The position numbers and the translations under genes are program-made. The notes below the pieces were generated by a model. It was not told where the DNA came from. It saw nothing but the letters and a program-made list of their open reading frames with translations, and searched no databases. From Liolophura sinensis (taxonomy: Eukaryota; Mollusca; Polyplacophora; Chitonida; Chitonidae), in assembly GCF_032854445.1 (NCBI RefSeq), contig NC_088304.1, positions 29,645,732 through 29,709,731 on the forward strand: a stretch of DNA of 64,000 nt, read 5' to 3'. Positions 32,962-45,586 of this stretch are shown piece after piece; position 1 is the stretch's first letter; each line of letters begins with the position of its first letter.

Positions 32962-33700
32962 GTGTCTGTACAATAAGCACTAATAACTGTCGGATACCTT
33001 CAAATTCAACAGATTTACATAATGAATAATGCCCTGGTATGATGTTAGTGCGGTCGGGACAAAAATGCATCTCAATATTTGAATAAATTTATACTTTAAG
33101 AAATGATATTTCTGCCGCATAAGCCGCATAGCTGCTCAGTTCGATGGGAAGTAACCTAACACGACTAAAGATTTTTACCGTAATTTGAAATGAGGAAGCC
33201 ATAATTTTTTCAACCTTCACAAAAGACGAAAGACGTTCAAATTTTTAATCAAACTAAAATAATGTGTTTACATTTTAAATGGTATTTAAGTCAACGGTTA
33301 AGTCATAAAATGTTTTACAGTTATGACGGCGCTTTATAGGCGGAAGAAACCAATCAGAACCAGATTGAACGGCAAAGCATCGCCAGGTACCTCGTGACAA
33401 ACACGATCAGGTGATAAATTGTATCATTTATTTCTTTTAGCGAGTCGCCTATATTCAGCTCTCTGTAAAATCAGTCATGCTATCAAATTGCCTTCAATCA
33501 GTGACATGTCACAACACAAGCTCTACTCATGGATATGTTGGAAATCTATACTGTTGCAAGGCAAATGAAGCTGGACAAATTTTTATACTTCATAATTAGA
33601 GTCCGTAAGCTTGGTTTTGACGGCAAGGACCTATTGCTCCGGGTGACGTCATAATAATCATAAAAAACAGTGGCTCGTTGGATATTGAGAGGAGTAAAAC

Positions 33701-33884
33701 GTGTTTTGACGGAGGGCGACATCAGTTACCTAAACTGCTATCTACTTAACTGTAAACTCTGTTACTGACACCGCTATATTTGACATTCTCTCATACACTC
33801 CTAGGTGTTTTGACAGAGGGCGACACCAGTTACCTAAACTGCTATCTACTTAACTGTAAACTCTGTTACTGACACCGCTATATC
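33701..33884 (+). repeat. direct duplication, two about 80-bp copies 104 bp apart
   Basis: The string agttacctaaactgctatct and its flanks occur at 33701-33780 and 33805-33884 with only a few differences. This suggests a recent local duplication. No gene is attached to it. Confidence 0.9.
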
Positions 33885-33885
33885 T

Positions 33886-34420
33886 CACGGCGGTGCGGAT
33901 TTAGAGATGGACGTTAGGAAATTTTAGCCATGTAGTCTATTTGCAGAGACAGCAGTGTTACTGTGTGGATATTGTTCTAGCCGCTTGGGGGTGCAGCCAT
34001 TGTAAAACAAATTACTCTCAACGACGACTGTCCAGCATGCGACTTGATTTTGAATAGTTATGACGTCACTCGAGGCAATGAGTTCTTGGTGTCGAACCTA
34101 AGCTTATGGAGTTTAACATTATGGATCAGAAAAAGTATTCGAACTGCATTTTGGTTGTAATTTTCGTTGTAATAATATGGATGTGTGTTCAACATGGCAA
34201 TGTGTAGAGCTGGATAAAGGCAATTTCGGTAGCGAATATGACTGATTTTACAGAGAGCTGAATATAGGCGGCTCTCTAAAGGAAATAGACGATAACTGAC
34301 GATATGACTGGTCAACGATTGGCGAGTTAAACGGAGACTGTTCACCCACTAGCTTGGAAAGGGACAAAATCGGCCAATTGTTTCACTTATTCGCAAGAGC
34401 AGCATGCGCCTTTTAAAGTA
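33886..34420. other. no recognisable feature
   Basis: Unique sequence. The 95-codon minus-strand frame at 34058-34345 has no motif. Confidence 0.4.
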
Positions 34421-34423
34421 TTT

Positions 34424-34715
34424 AATTGTAACTGATCATACCCTGAGCCCATCGTCAGTTCTCTATAAAGCTTACAATTGTAACTGATCATACCCTGAGC
34501 CCATCGTCAGTTTCCCATAAAGCTTACAATTGTAACTGATCATACCCTGAGCCCATCGTCAGTTCTCTATAAAGCTTACGATTGTAACTGATCATACCCT
34601 GTGCCCATCGTCAGTTTTCCATAAAGCTTACAGTTGTAACTGATCATACCCTGAGCCTATCGTCAGTTTTCCATAAAGCTTGCAATTGTAACTGATCATA
34701 CATTGAGCCCATACT
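34424..34715 (+). repeat. 52-bp minisatellite, about 5.6 copies
   Basis: Each unit contains aattgtaactgatcatac, cctgagcccatcgtcagtt and ataaagcttac, with a clean 52-bp period (34431 to 34483). Units are highly similar, which suggests recent expansion. Confidence 0.93.
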
Positions 34716-35260
34716 TTACAAAAAGAGTGAACCTTACACAAAAGGGAGAACCTTAAAAATCGGTATACCCGTCCCAGAAATGTATCCAGCAATTTTGCCG
34801 TCAATCACTCAGCCGGTTAATCAAGCGGTCAGGTAATTAATCAATGGTTGAACTGATTGCAGGTCCCCTATGTACGCCTCTTTGCGAAACGTAATTTGTA
34901 ATAATTGTGTTAGCTCACTCAAATAGGTTATCCTGATAAAAGAAACAAAAAAATTCCCTGTAATTACATTAGTCACTCATCATGGTTTCCGCTTGCCTTT
35001 TCTTTAATTTCATTGCGGGTCAGAGAAAAAAGCCCACGCCTCACGCCCCGGGAAATGTATATCGATTGGCTGATGCTTACCCAGCTCCGGATAGAGCGAA
35101 CGTTGGGTCTAATGCTGAATTGTAGACTACAAAGATTCAGTGTATACCCGATGTGGAGAAAATATATCCCACTTACGTGGAATTAAAAGAGACTACGAAC
35201 AGTTGAGACGGTACGTGTTATTTGGAATGATATCTGCACCACAACGGCAATGCTCTAACA
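34716..35260. other. no recognisable feature
   Basis: Unique sequence between arrays; nothing supportable. Confidence 0.4.
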
Positions 35261-35264
35261 GTGT

Positions 35265-35332
35265 GACGCGTGAAATATTAAGGTTTAACACCGAATTGGC
35301 AATACTTCAGCCACATCGTGGCGAGCCGCGCT
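35265..35332 (+). mobile_element. fragment related to the 65-bp / 94-bp array core
   Basis: The strings aggtttaacaccgaattggc and cagccacatcgtgg match the core of the degenerate array at 13651-14440. This suggests the core is a dispersed element and not only a local repeat. Confidence 0.5.
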
Positions 35333-35454
35333 TTTGATAACTGAAACCGTAAGCTACTCATTCTTAAACATCGATGTACAGATAGGTACAGCGCTTGTAA
35401 TCCTAAGTGCCCTCGTTTGCTGAGAGATATTAACGCTACTTTAGCCACATTTCC

Positions 35455-35722
35455 AACAAGCTGAGTTATGTGTGTTGACCTCATTAACATACCCATCGAG
35501 CAGAGTTATGTGTGTTGACTTCATTTACATCACAAACCCATCGAGCAGAGCTATGTGTGTTGACTTCATTTACATCACAAACCCATCGAGCAGAGTTATG
35601 TGTGTTGACTTCATTTACATCACAAACCCATCGACCTGAGTTATGTGTGTTGACGTCATTTATCACAGTCCCATCAAGCAGAGTTATGTGTGTTGACCTC
35701 ATTTACATCACAAACCCATTGA
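35455..35722 (+). repeat. 46-bp minisatellite, about 5.5 copies
   Basis: The unit contains catcgagcagagttatgtgt and gttgacttcatttacatcac with a 46-bp period. Repetitive frames on both strands (35484-35727) are by-products. Confidence 0.93.
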
Positions 35723-36477
35723 GCTGAAAAATATGTGATAAGTTCATTTTGATCGCATTTCCGTTAAATGAAGTGCAGACATGTACATGTAGGCCTGTCA
35801 TCTGTACTTTGTCGGCAAGTTATGTCATGATGACATTTTCCTCCCAAAATGCTGTAAAGGATGCTTTCAATTTTGACATGTAAATTACCTTTACTTGGAC
35901 AGCAATATAGCAAATCTCGCCTTGTAGCATTCTTTAGATCAGGTGTGCCAGGTGAAGACTTCAATGAACGTCACAAGTTATTATTGCAAAAGTCTTGTGT
36001 GTCAAAATTATTCCATCAAACGCCTTCACTGTGAATGTCTTAAGTTTCACAATAAGTATAATTCTGCTCTAAGTATATATGGACAGAGCGTCCAGAAACT
36101 CCGTCATTCCCGGTGAACTTTCTGCGCAGGTTTGAATGTCGCTTTAGTGTGTTTTCTCAAAATGTTATTTTTTACATTATCGGTATTGGCGCTCTGCTTC
36201 ACGATTGTGTCTAATTTCGCTTAACCCGAGATTAGAGAAGACAGATTCATCGTGTTGAATTAGATGTCCATATTAAGCAATGTGAACAGTTGCAATAAAG
36301 GTGCAACTGAGACACATACTTTATAATCGACAACTTTTAGACCAGCATGGTACATGATTTGAATATTAATTTCATTCATTCCTAGAACATACCTTGCGCC
36401 TTTCCAACATCATTCATTTCTTACTGTTTGCCCAATGCTGCCATTGGCACCAGCTTTGTCGCTTCACACGTCGGTAT
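35723..36477. other. no recognisable feature
   Basis: Unique sequence; no supportable gene. Confidence 0.4.
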
Positions 36478-36508
36478 ATGTTGTATGTATGTATGTCATG
36501 TATGTATG

Positions 36509-36600
36509 ACTTTGGTATGACCCGACCTGGGTTTGATCCCAGGGTCTCCAAGGAGCGAAATGGACGCTCTAACAATTAGGCCACTGAAGCGGTCGAGTAT
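36509..36600 (-). mobile_element. tRNA-like SINE head, minus strand, next to an ATGT microsatellite
   Basis: On the minus strand, tggcctaattgttagagcgt (A-box region) and gggatcaaacccagg (B box) match the head of the SINE at 16805-17165. The body is absent. A (tatg)n run occupies 36478-36508 on the truncated side. Confidence 0.6.
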
Positions 36601-36779
36601 ATGTTGTAGACAAATGGGTTCCAAAAACTAACCACCTCAATTTTAAAACAAGTTTGTTTTTCTCAGAATGGAGACCAAACATTCACGGGTACAGAAAACT
36701 CCTCACTTCGTTTGAGCCTGTAACAAGCCCAATGGACCCGATGGGAGAATGTGCAAATAAGTTATTCGTTCCCTGAGGA

Positions 36780-38690
36780 ATCGATCAAAATTCACACGAA
36801 TTTTCATTGCATTTCACGCTAATAGTTGTGTTGTAAGCTGTAAGACAGAGTTCAGCAGCTGCTTAACCTGGCATTAAATGCAGCTTACCCTTTCTATTTG
36901 CTGGTTGACTGAGAACTGCTTTCCGTACAGCAAGGCTGAGCCTTGTACAACGCCAATAAGACAGGCTTACCGAGAAAGTATCATTCCCTCAAGGATATTC
37001 CGATTTTGCCAGAGAAATTACCTGTCTTAGGAAAAGGGCTGTTTATGAGAAGTCCTCCCCGGTGTGGGGGGGGGGGGGGCATAGTATAACACCCCTGACA
37101 TATGTGTGCAGGCCCCTGCATCCATGGAGCTTCCATCGTGTGACTGAGTTCTATAACTAACTGAAGGTAGACAGACTATTGGTAGAAAATACTCTCCACA
37201 GTGTATTCTTTATCAGCGCATTGTTGTCCGCATTCATCTAAACCGCTGAAGGTCAGAATATACACGATCCAGGGATGATTCATGACGCCTTATGGGTTAT
37301 GACGAGAATAAATGATTGTTGAATGTTGGATTAGCCGCCATGTGCTGGACAGAATTGAACGTCGTTGGATGTCGTTATATCATGACGCATGGGTGGGTGA
37401 ATGTCGACATCCAGCATTGTACATGTTGCATGTTAAGGTATACATGTACCAGTATTACAGGTTAAGGTACTTCTCGTAATTGGAGAAAGGTTGCCTAGAT
37501 TACGAGTTCAAAACCTGCAGGCCAAAGAGAGCCAACTTGAATCAGACAAATGTCTTGCGAAACGTTTTCTGTTCAGAAGAGTAACATTATGGGAAAGATT
37601 TCAAAGAATCGTACCTCCGAGTAATATAGAACAGAGTTGATACTGTGACCATAACAGTTTAACATTAAATCTGTTTCTGTAAAGCTTTTCACTGTCATTT
37701 TCTCATATACTGCAAACCTAATTTCAGACTGGAAATTTCTTTTGGAAGCATAAATGTCTAGATAGAATACAGATACAAGATCAAAGTGTTTGCTCTGCAG
37801 TCATATGGAAATCGATATCATGGATGCATGTGCAAACTGATACACTTTTCCATGTACTATAAACTTCGATGGAGTCGCTTCAACCGCAGTGTGTGTTTAT
37901 CGCCAAACCTTCACAAAAAGTAAACCAATTAGCTGTGTTGGCAAGAGGGCTTTCAGAATAGAAGCTCTGGAAGTAAAACCAATGCTATGTCACGAAACAC
38001 TTGTACATTTACGTTTACACGAGACAAAACAGAAATATGTGTTGAGAAGGTGATATTGTTTTTCACATGAATCCATGAGGCATTGTAGATGTAGAATTGT
38101 TCAAAAAGGCGCATATTGATTTTATGTGTACCAGTATACCGCACTCGTTAGCCGCTATACATTTTTACAGGTCCGAATACCTTGTAAATACCGATCTATT
38201 GATCCATTACACGCACACTTTTTATCATTTCTACAAGCACCAACCAATTTATATGTAAATACTAACACAACCTGCATATTGTTTGGCTAATCGTGCTCCA
38301 GTAACCCTGGTCGTGTCACAAAGCGACTTCAGCCTTTGCAGACGAGACAAGTGTTCAAACTGTGGACAGTGAATTCAGGGAGATGTCCTTCTCCCCCCCA
38401 CCCCCACCCCCCCCTCTATTCACGTAACATCCTCTATTCACGTAACATCAAGTGACATTGTTCAACCATCTGTTGGCTAGGTTTCCATATAGCAAATCCA
38501 TTTTATAGTGCAGTGACTTTTGTCTTATCCAGCTGAGGGCTTTGCGCAAGCACCAGATTCCCCACACACAGACCAATCAGTGTCACAGACAGTGTTGCGC
38601 TGAATGCCACCATCATGGAAACCTTTTATACAATAGCACGTGTGTATTTAACTCTCTCAAGTGAAGCGTCCTGAGACGTTTAGAGCACTC
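36780..38690 (+). repeat. 2-kb repeat, copy A
   Basis: First of four related segments. Anchors are cgccaataagacaggcttac (36951), ttatgggttatgacga, a gatggatt-type middle and aatttatatgtaaatac with gaactgtgga near 38250-38370. Copies differ by substitutions and indels throughout. It contains G- and C-runs at 37064-37079 and 38393-38413 and a tandem ctctattcacgtaacatc pair at 38415-38450. Confidence 0.88.
37064..37079 (+). other. poly-G run
   Basis: Sixteen or so consecutive G residues within copy A, not shared by copies B or C. Assembly length may be unreliable here. Confidence 0.8.
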
Positions 38691-39254
38691 TCTGGAGGTC
38701 GTCATTGTTTTTATCTGATACCAAACATCTCAGTAAATAGGTCGTTCTGTCTGTCTGTCGATGGGTCAGATTTTTCACATCGTATTCTTTAATATGGGCT
38801 TTCTGATCGCTAGCATGGAGCGTTCACTTAATATGCTTGATGAGGAGCTGCGTGCAAGACGACATGAAATTCCGATGTTGCTGCTATCGCAAATTTCGGC
38901 TTGTTCCGCTGTTATCCCAAACTTATCCCCGTAGCTTTGTGAATTGCGAAAGCCTGCAATTCTCGTATTTCTGGACCAGTGACCTCTAATAAATTCCTGT
39001 TAACATCACTTTTTTTACCTAATTCTGCTTAAGCCATGATGCTAGGGGGCGTGTATTTGCTACCATTTATGTATTTACATGAACATTTAGAATAAAGCCC
39101 AATCTAAGGCAAATTGACAAGGGGTCGTATTTCACTGGTTATGTGTGACCATTCTCCAACTATCACACTGTTGTCGCTGTTCTGGATTTTCTCTCTATGC
39201 TGTACGTCTTAACCATATTGTAACAAGTCATCAAATGAGTCGTTGGTTAAAACA
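38691..39254. other. spacer between 2-kb repeat copies A and B
   Basis: About 560 bp with no counterpart between copies B and C. It explains why the A-to-B anchor distance is 2,499 bp and B-to-C is 1,986 bp. No feature is recognised inside. Confidence 0.5.
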
Positions 39255-41240
39255 TGCCTTTCCATACACCAGACGGATGTATCTGCCGTAATACACGAGC
39301 TTTCATTGCTTTTCAAGCCATTATTTCTGTTGTTAGCTTACAGCCAGAGCCCAGTAGCTGCTCAGGCAAGTATCAAATTCAGCTTACCCCGTCTGTTTGC
39401 TGGTTGAGTGAGGACTGTTTTCCGGACAGCAAGGCTCAGCCTTGTGTAACGCCAATAAGCCAGGCTTACCGAGAAAGTATCATTCCCTCATGGATATTCC
39501 GAATATACGAGGCAAATTACGTCTTAGGAAGAGGACTGTTTATGAGGAGTGTTTATGAGGCGTCCTCCCCTGGGGTGGATATTGGATGACATCCCTGGCA
39601 TATGTGTCCAGACCTCTGCATCCATGGTGCTTCCATTCTGAGGCGGAGTTTTATGACTCACTGAAGGTGGACAGACTATTGGAAAAAAAACACTCTCCAC
39701 AGGGTATACTTTGTCAGCACATAACTATCCGTTTTCCTCTAAACATCTGAATGTCAAAACATATTCGGTGCGGGGATGATTCATGACGCCTTATGGGTTA
39801 TGACGACAATGAATGATTGACGAAAATTGGACCAGCCATCATGCTGTGCCAGACAGCAATAAGAGTAGTTGGGTGTCGCTCTGTCAATGACAAGTAGACG
39901 TTGGCATCTCGGTATGCCAGCATTGTAAGTTTAGGATTAATGTAGATTGCGTATGTAAATCATCCGTGTTCCCGTGTCAGCTTCCCTTATCTGGTGAATG
40001 AAGGGTTGCCTGTGTGAATTTAGGAGAGCCAGCCGGCAAAATAGAGCAAGGCAAATATCTTCCAAAACCTTTTCATATCGAAAAAAATTAAAGAATCAAA
40101 TCCCAAAGAAGAGCACAACATAAAACCAAAAAACCCAACGCAGGTTGAGTCCATTTTTTATTTTATCTTTGCATCGTCATTTTTGCCGACAGAGAAAATT
40201 AATCTAATTGCAAACGGGAATTTCTTGTGGAAGCTTATTTTCCTAGAAAGAATATAGAGATGCACTAAAAATGTGGTTACTCTGTAACTATATGGAAATC
40301 GATGTCTTATATGCAACTACAAATTGACACTTACTTCCATATAGACTGAAGGACGATGTAGGCGCTTCAACGGCTAGTGTAGAGCATGAATTTATTCATG
40401 TTAATGTATTTCTGTTGTGCCATTGGCAGGTGAATGAAAGGGATATGGACTATTTGTTGGCTAGTAATGTTAACAGGGTCAGAATGACCTGTCAGAAAGA
40501 ATACATCACAAAAGCTCAACAAAATGCACGAAACATGACTGCTTGCTAAAGGTCTGTTGGAATAAAAGCACTGGATGTTAAAGCAATACCATGTCACGAA
40601 ACACCCTCATTTAGAGGTAAGTTTCACATCGGATATGCGGGAGTTTGAAGAATTAAGCAGACTCCGCCGGTAAAACGGGATATAACACTGAGAAAGCCGA
40701 GGAAAAATCTTTATCTCACATTTATGGATATTATATGTACCTCTGCCATTACCCCTTGTTCAATGCGTAAAACAATGTGCCCTTCCCATCACCCTGTTTT
40801 AACAAGTCCGAATAACTTGTAAATACCGATCGATATACTCCATTACACATATTTTTTATCATTTCCACAAACATTAACCAATTTATATGCAAATAATAAC
40901 ATAATGTGGATGTCATTTGGCTGTTCTAGCTCCGCTAACGCTTGTTGTGTCATACGAGACTTGAGCCTTTGCAGGCGCGACAAGTATTTGGACTGTGGAC
41001 AATGAATCCTTTTTTCCATCAACAATGACGCAACATCAGATGTCTTTAATCAGCTGTCTGATAGCTGGGTTTTCATACAACAGATCCATTCTATAGTCCA
41101 TTGCCTTTTGTGTAACGCAGCTGTGAGTTTTGTGTAAGCGTCATATTTCACCCACATTGAGCGATCAGTTCCGCACACAACGTTGCATGAACGCCAACCA
41201 CTAGTCAACCTTTCATACATTATTGGAACTAAAGGATTCA
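39255..41240 (+). repeat. 2-kb repeat, copy B
   Basis: Second copy, with anchor cgccaataagccaggcttac at 39450. It has a 111-codon frame (39254-39589). Copy A differs here mostly at amino-acid-changing positions and copy C is frameshifted, so the frame is not under protein-level constraint. Confidence 0.88.
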
Positions 41241-41261
41241 TTCAACGATTGTCCCTCTAGG

Positions 41262-43284
41262 ACACCCTATCTGCTATAATACATCAGTTTTCCTTGCTTT
41301 TCACGCTAATAGTTCTGTTTGTAGCTTAAGCCAGAGCTCATAAGCTGGTCAGTAAAGTATTAAATTCAGCTTAACCCTTCTGTTTGCGGTTGACTGGGAA
41401 TTACTTTCCGGACAACAATGCCTACCCTTGTGTAACGCCAATAAGACAGCCTTACCCAGAAAATATCTCTATCCCGTGGACTTTCCGATTTCACCAGACA
41501 AATTGCCTATCTCCAGAGAGGACTGTTTACGAGGAGTTCTCCCCTGAGTTGGGGATTGGATGACATTTCTGACACATGTGTCCAGGCTTCTGCATCCCTG
41601 GCACTTCCATTGTGTGCATGGCCGGGTTTTATAACTCACTGTTGGAAATACTATTGGTAAAAACCACTCTCCTCAGGGTATTTTTTGTCCGGGCATCGTT
41701 ATCCGCATTCGTCTAAATCTCTAAAGTTCAGAATATATTCGATCCAAGGATGATTCATAACACTTTATGGCTTATAACGACAATCAATGATAGATGAATG
41801 GTGGACTAGCCATCATGTTGTGCCCGACAGCAATAAGAGTCACTCCATCCTGACACAGTGGTGAGTAGACGTCGACATCGAGGTATGCCAGCAGTATATG
41901 TTAGGGCGTATTTATTTAGTTGATTGGTGTTTTACGCTGTACTCAAGAATATACCACTTATACGATGGCGGCCACCATTATGGTAGAAGGAAACCGTGCA
42001 GAGCCCAGGAAAAACCCACGACCATCCGCAGGCTGCTGCAGACCTTCCCACGTGTTGAAGTTTAAGTAGGTTGTATATAATTCATCCCTCTCTACACATC
42101 CTTCTCAGCTTCCCTTTACTGGTGAAAAATTTGGATTGCAATTCGAAAGCCAGTAGGTAATGCAAAAGAGAGACAACCGGAACCAGGCAAGTACCCTTCA
42201 ACCCTTTTTCAGAACAGTTCTAATACTGAAATACTTCAAAGAAGATATCTCAAAATAGAGGGCAAATAAACTACAAAATCCCCAGCAGTTTAAGGTTGAA
42301 ACCATGTCTATAATGCTTTGCATTGTCATTTTCTAATACTGTATATCCAATTTCAAAGAGACATTTCTTTTGGAAGCTTACATTTCTAATAGAATATAGG
42401 GACACAATGCCAGTGTGATTCCTCTTTAGTTGTCGAATCGATGTCGTGGATGCATTTGCAAACTGATACACTCTTCTACACAACATAGACGACAATATAG
42501 GCTATCAAACGCTGTTTTGATATAGTATGCGTTGATTAGATGCTAGTGTATATCTCTCCAGTGTTGTTGGCGCCAGGTACAGAATAAGTGCTGGATTATA
42601 ATGTAAACAGGGTCAGAGTGACCTATCAGAAAGAATCAATCGTTAAAAGTTAACAAAATGTAAAGCACTTTGCTGTGTTTCCTAAACGTCTGCCGGAGTT
42701 ACAGCATTGGATTTGTTAAAGCAAGCTCTGTCACGAAACTCTCTCATTTACATGTACGTTTGACACGACACAAAATGGATATGGGTGAAGAGAAGGTGAC
42801 ACTCTTTCACTCGTAGATCCATGGTGCACAGGAGATTTACAGATACCTCCCCCGGGATCGTGAGAGAAAGACTTTTCATCGACTTTACTGGATTGAATGG
42901 CGGACACTCACTGTTAACAGAATCATACCGCACTTATTACCCGCTTCATAATTTAACAATTTTAAACACTTCTAAATACCAATCAATATACTCCATTACA
43001 CACACACACTTTTTGTCATTTCTACAAATTCTAAACAATTTATATGCAGATACCGACATAAACTGAATGCTGTTTGTTAGACGCGACAACTGTTTGAACT
43101 GTGGACAATGAATTCAGCGAGATATCCTTTTTTGCTCCTGCTGTTCACCTAACATCAAATGGTACTGATCAACCGTCTGTTTGGCCAATCTTTTATACAA
43201 CAGATCTATTATACAGTGTATTGCCTTTAGCGTAATCCGCCTGTGAGTTTTTGTAAGCATCGGGTTCCTTGCACACTGGACATT
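41262..43284 (+). repeat. 2-kb repeat, copy C
   Basis: Third copy, anchor at 41436, 1,986 bp after that of copy B. It carries a private minus-strand SINE (41910-42055) absent from copies A and B at the same place. Confidence 0.88.
41910..42055 (-). mobile_element. SINE 3' part inside repeat copy C, minus strand
   Basis: The tail ttagttgattggtgttttac, then ctgtactcaagaatatacc, acgatggcggccaccattat, gtgcagagcccagg and ccacgaccatccgcagg match the main SINE. It is 5'-truncated. Copy B is uninterrupted at the matching site (gtaagtttaggattaatgta). Confidence 0.85.
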
Positions 43285-44470
43285 CAATGCGGCAGAGAAT
43301 TTCGCAAACAAATGTTTTCCAAAGCGTTTTCAGAAGAGTTCTATTATGCAAAATATTTGAAAGAATCATATCCGACACTACAGCACAACAAAAAACCAAA
43401 AACAGATAATAAAAAAGAAACACGAACAGTCCATTTTTAATTCCATATATGTGTTATGCTGTAAACGTCAATTCAAAGCAGTAAGTGGGAAGGTCTGTCA
43501 GCAACCTGCGGATGGTAGTGGGTTTCCCCCGGTCTCTGCCTGGTTCCTCCCACCATAATGCTGGCCGCCGTCGTATAATTGAAGTATTCTTGAGTACGGC
43601 GTAAAACACTAATCAAAATCAATTCAGAGCGAAAATTTATTTTGGAAGCATACATTTCTAGCAGAATATAAAGATATAAAACAAAGTGTTTGCTATGCAA
43701 TTATATCTAAATCGATGTCCTGGGTGCATTTACAAACTCATACGATCTTCAATATAGTATAAACGATGATGCAAGCGTTTCAACCGCTGTGGTTTGCTAT
43801 GTGTGGAATTGAGGTTACTATACATCTCCAGTGTTTTTTGGTCCCAGGTACAGATTAACTGTTGCCTGGTGATATAAGCAGTGTCAACGTGACCTGTCAG
43901 AAAGAATACAACACAACATGTAACAGGTGTGTTTGAAAAAGATCAGCTGGAATAAAAACATCAGAATGAGGCTCACGAAAAACTCTCATTTACACGTTAG
44001 CTTGACATATTACAAGTGGATAATGGGAAGGTGACATTCTTTTACCCATAGATCCATGAATCATTTTGCAACATGTCAGAATACCTTGTAAATCAATAGA
44101 CATTATTTCTACAAACACTAAACAATTTATATGCAAACACTGACATAGGTGAACGGTCTTTGTCTGACACGACGAGTGTTTGAACTGTGAACAGTGAATT
44201 CAGCGATATATCATTTTTTATCCTCGGTGTTCACGTAACATCAAATGGGACTAATCAACCGTCTATTTGGCAAGGCTTTTATGCAGATCCATTTTTCAGT
44301 CGCTTGCCTTTTGTCTAATCCAGCTGTGAGTTTTGTAAGCATCGGGATCCTTGCACACTCCAAAACCCCAAGCACTCACTCTTTGCACACTCGACAATCA
44401 ATGCGGAAGAGAATGTCGGATGTACGCTATAAGAGTCAACCTTTCATAGAGCAATACACGTGAACCTAAG
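43285..44470 (+). repeat. 2-kb repeat, copy D (5'-deleted)
   Basis: Fourth copy lacking about 900 bp of the 5' part. It matches the others from the 'aaacaaatgttttcc' region through gtttgaactgtgaacagtga to agagtcaacctttcat. It carries its own SINE at 43480-43618. Confidence 0.85.
43480..43618 (+). mobile_element. 5'-truncated SINE inside repeat copy D with target duplication
   Basis: Main-family 3' half: agtaagtgggaaggtctgtc, aacctgcggatggtagtggg, cctcccaccataatgctgg, cgtcgtataattgaagtatt and gagtacggcgtaaaacact. It is flanked by tcaattcaaagc (43468-43479) and tcaattcagagc (43619-43630). Copies A and C show the empty site. Confidence 0.9.
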
Positions 44471-45528
44471 TATCAAGACTGATCCCTCACCTGAAGGTTG
44501 TGGCGCGGTGTGTGGGAATCGTACAGTCCGACCCACCTACCCCTTCATTTTACCATGTCCAACCATTTTGGCGCCCAGTGATGTCACGTGGGCCCGAACG
44601 TTTCATAGAGAATAAAAATGACTCACTGGTTTAATGCAATTTAAGTGTCCCCGAAAATACAAATAAATTTAAATCATTACGAGAAGACGAATTGTTCCCA
44701 AGGGCAGGATATCACTAACATAATGCAAGTGTTCGTCATTAAGATACAAGGCGCATAAAACTGTTCTGCTCCGTGACACGATGTTTCATATTTCCCTGTT
44801 TTGTTGTAATTAGTGACCAGGAAATTGACCATATACAGTGTATCACACCAGATGTCAATGGAAAACTCTTACCCATAGAACATTGTGCTGTCTGACGCTC
44901 AACCTCTAAAACAAAGCTTGGCGGACATCACTATTCCAGTCACAGTCATAAGTATGTGCATAAATTACCATTCAAATGTTTATTACGACCAGCTGATGCA
45001 AAGATCGGGGTATTTGTTTTTAGAATACAGAGATGCAAGCAGCGGAATAGAATATCGTAACATTGAACTATACAAGAGCCCCTCCTATCAATAATTTTTC
45101 ACGTTGCAAAAGCTGACAGAATTTCCTTTGTGCATGGTTCTTTTTTTCTTTTTGTTCACGACACGTGTTCTATGTATTGATCTGTTCTATGTAGTGCATG
45201 GTTGGCCCCAGTAGGGCGCGATTAGAACAGAGGAGGAACCGCCATATGTTGCAGAGTCGGCCAGATATGTTTTGAATGACACTAATTCATTTCAAAGCTC
45301 ATGAACAGACGTTTTGTACCCAGATATAAACCCTAATGTACCTTTTAAATTGACAATGTCTGTAGTGAGTGAAATGTGCATGGTCTGTCGCGTCGTGGTT
45401 GGGTTTCTGGTTTCCTATAATTGACAAACTTATCTAATTAAACGTTATAATCTCAGCCGGATTACTGTTGCCTGTTAACAAAACAACTTGGCTTAAATTT
45501 CGAGATTTTATTACTTTCTGCATGAAGA

Positions 45529-45531
<3 letters not shown>
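44471..45531. other. no recognisable feature
   Basis: Unique sequence; the 69-codon frame at 44885-45094 has no support. Confidence 0.4.

Positions 45532-45584
<53 letters not shown>
45532..45584. repeat. (TA)n microsatellite
   Basis: About 26 TA units; an alternating Tyr-Ile frame across it is an artefact. Confidence 0.95.

Positions 45585-45586
<2 letters not shown>

Noticed and set aside
39254-39589. 111-codon frame in 2-kb repeat copy B
   Set aside because: Copy A aligns but most nucleotide differences change the amino acid, and copy C has a frameshift. This is the pattern of neutral, non-coding sequence.
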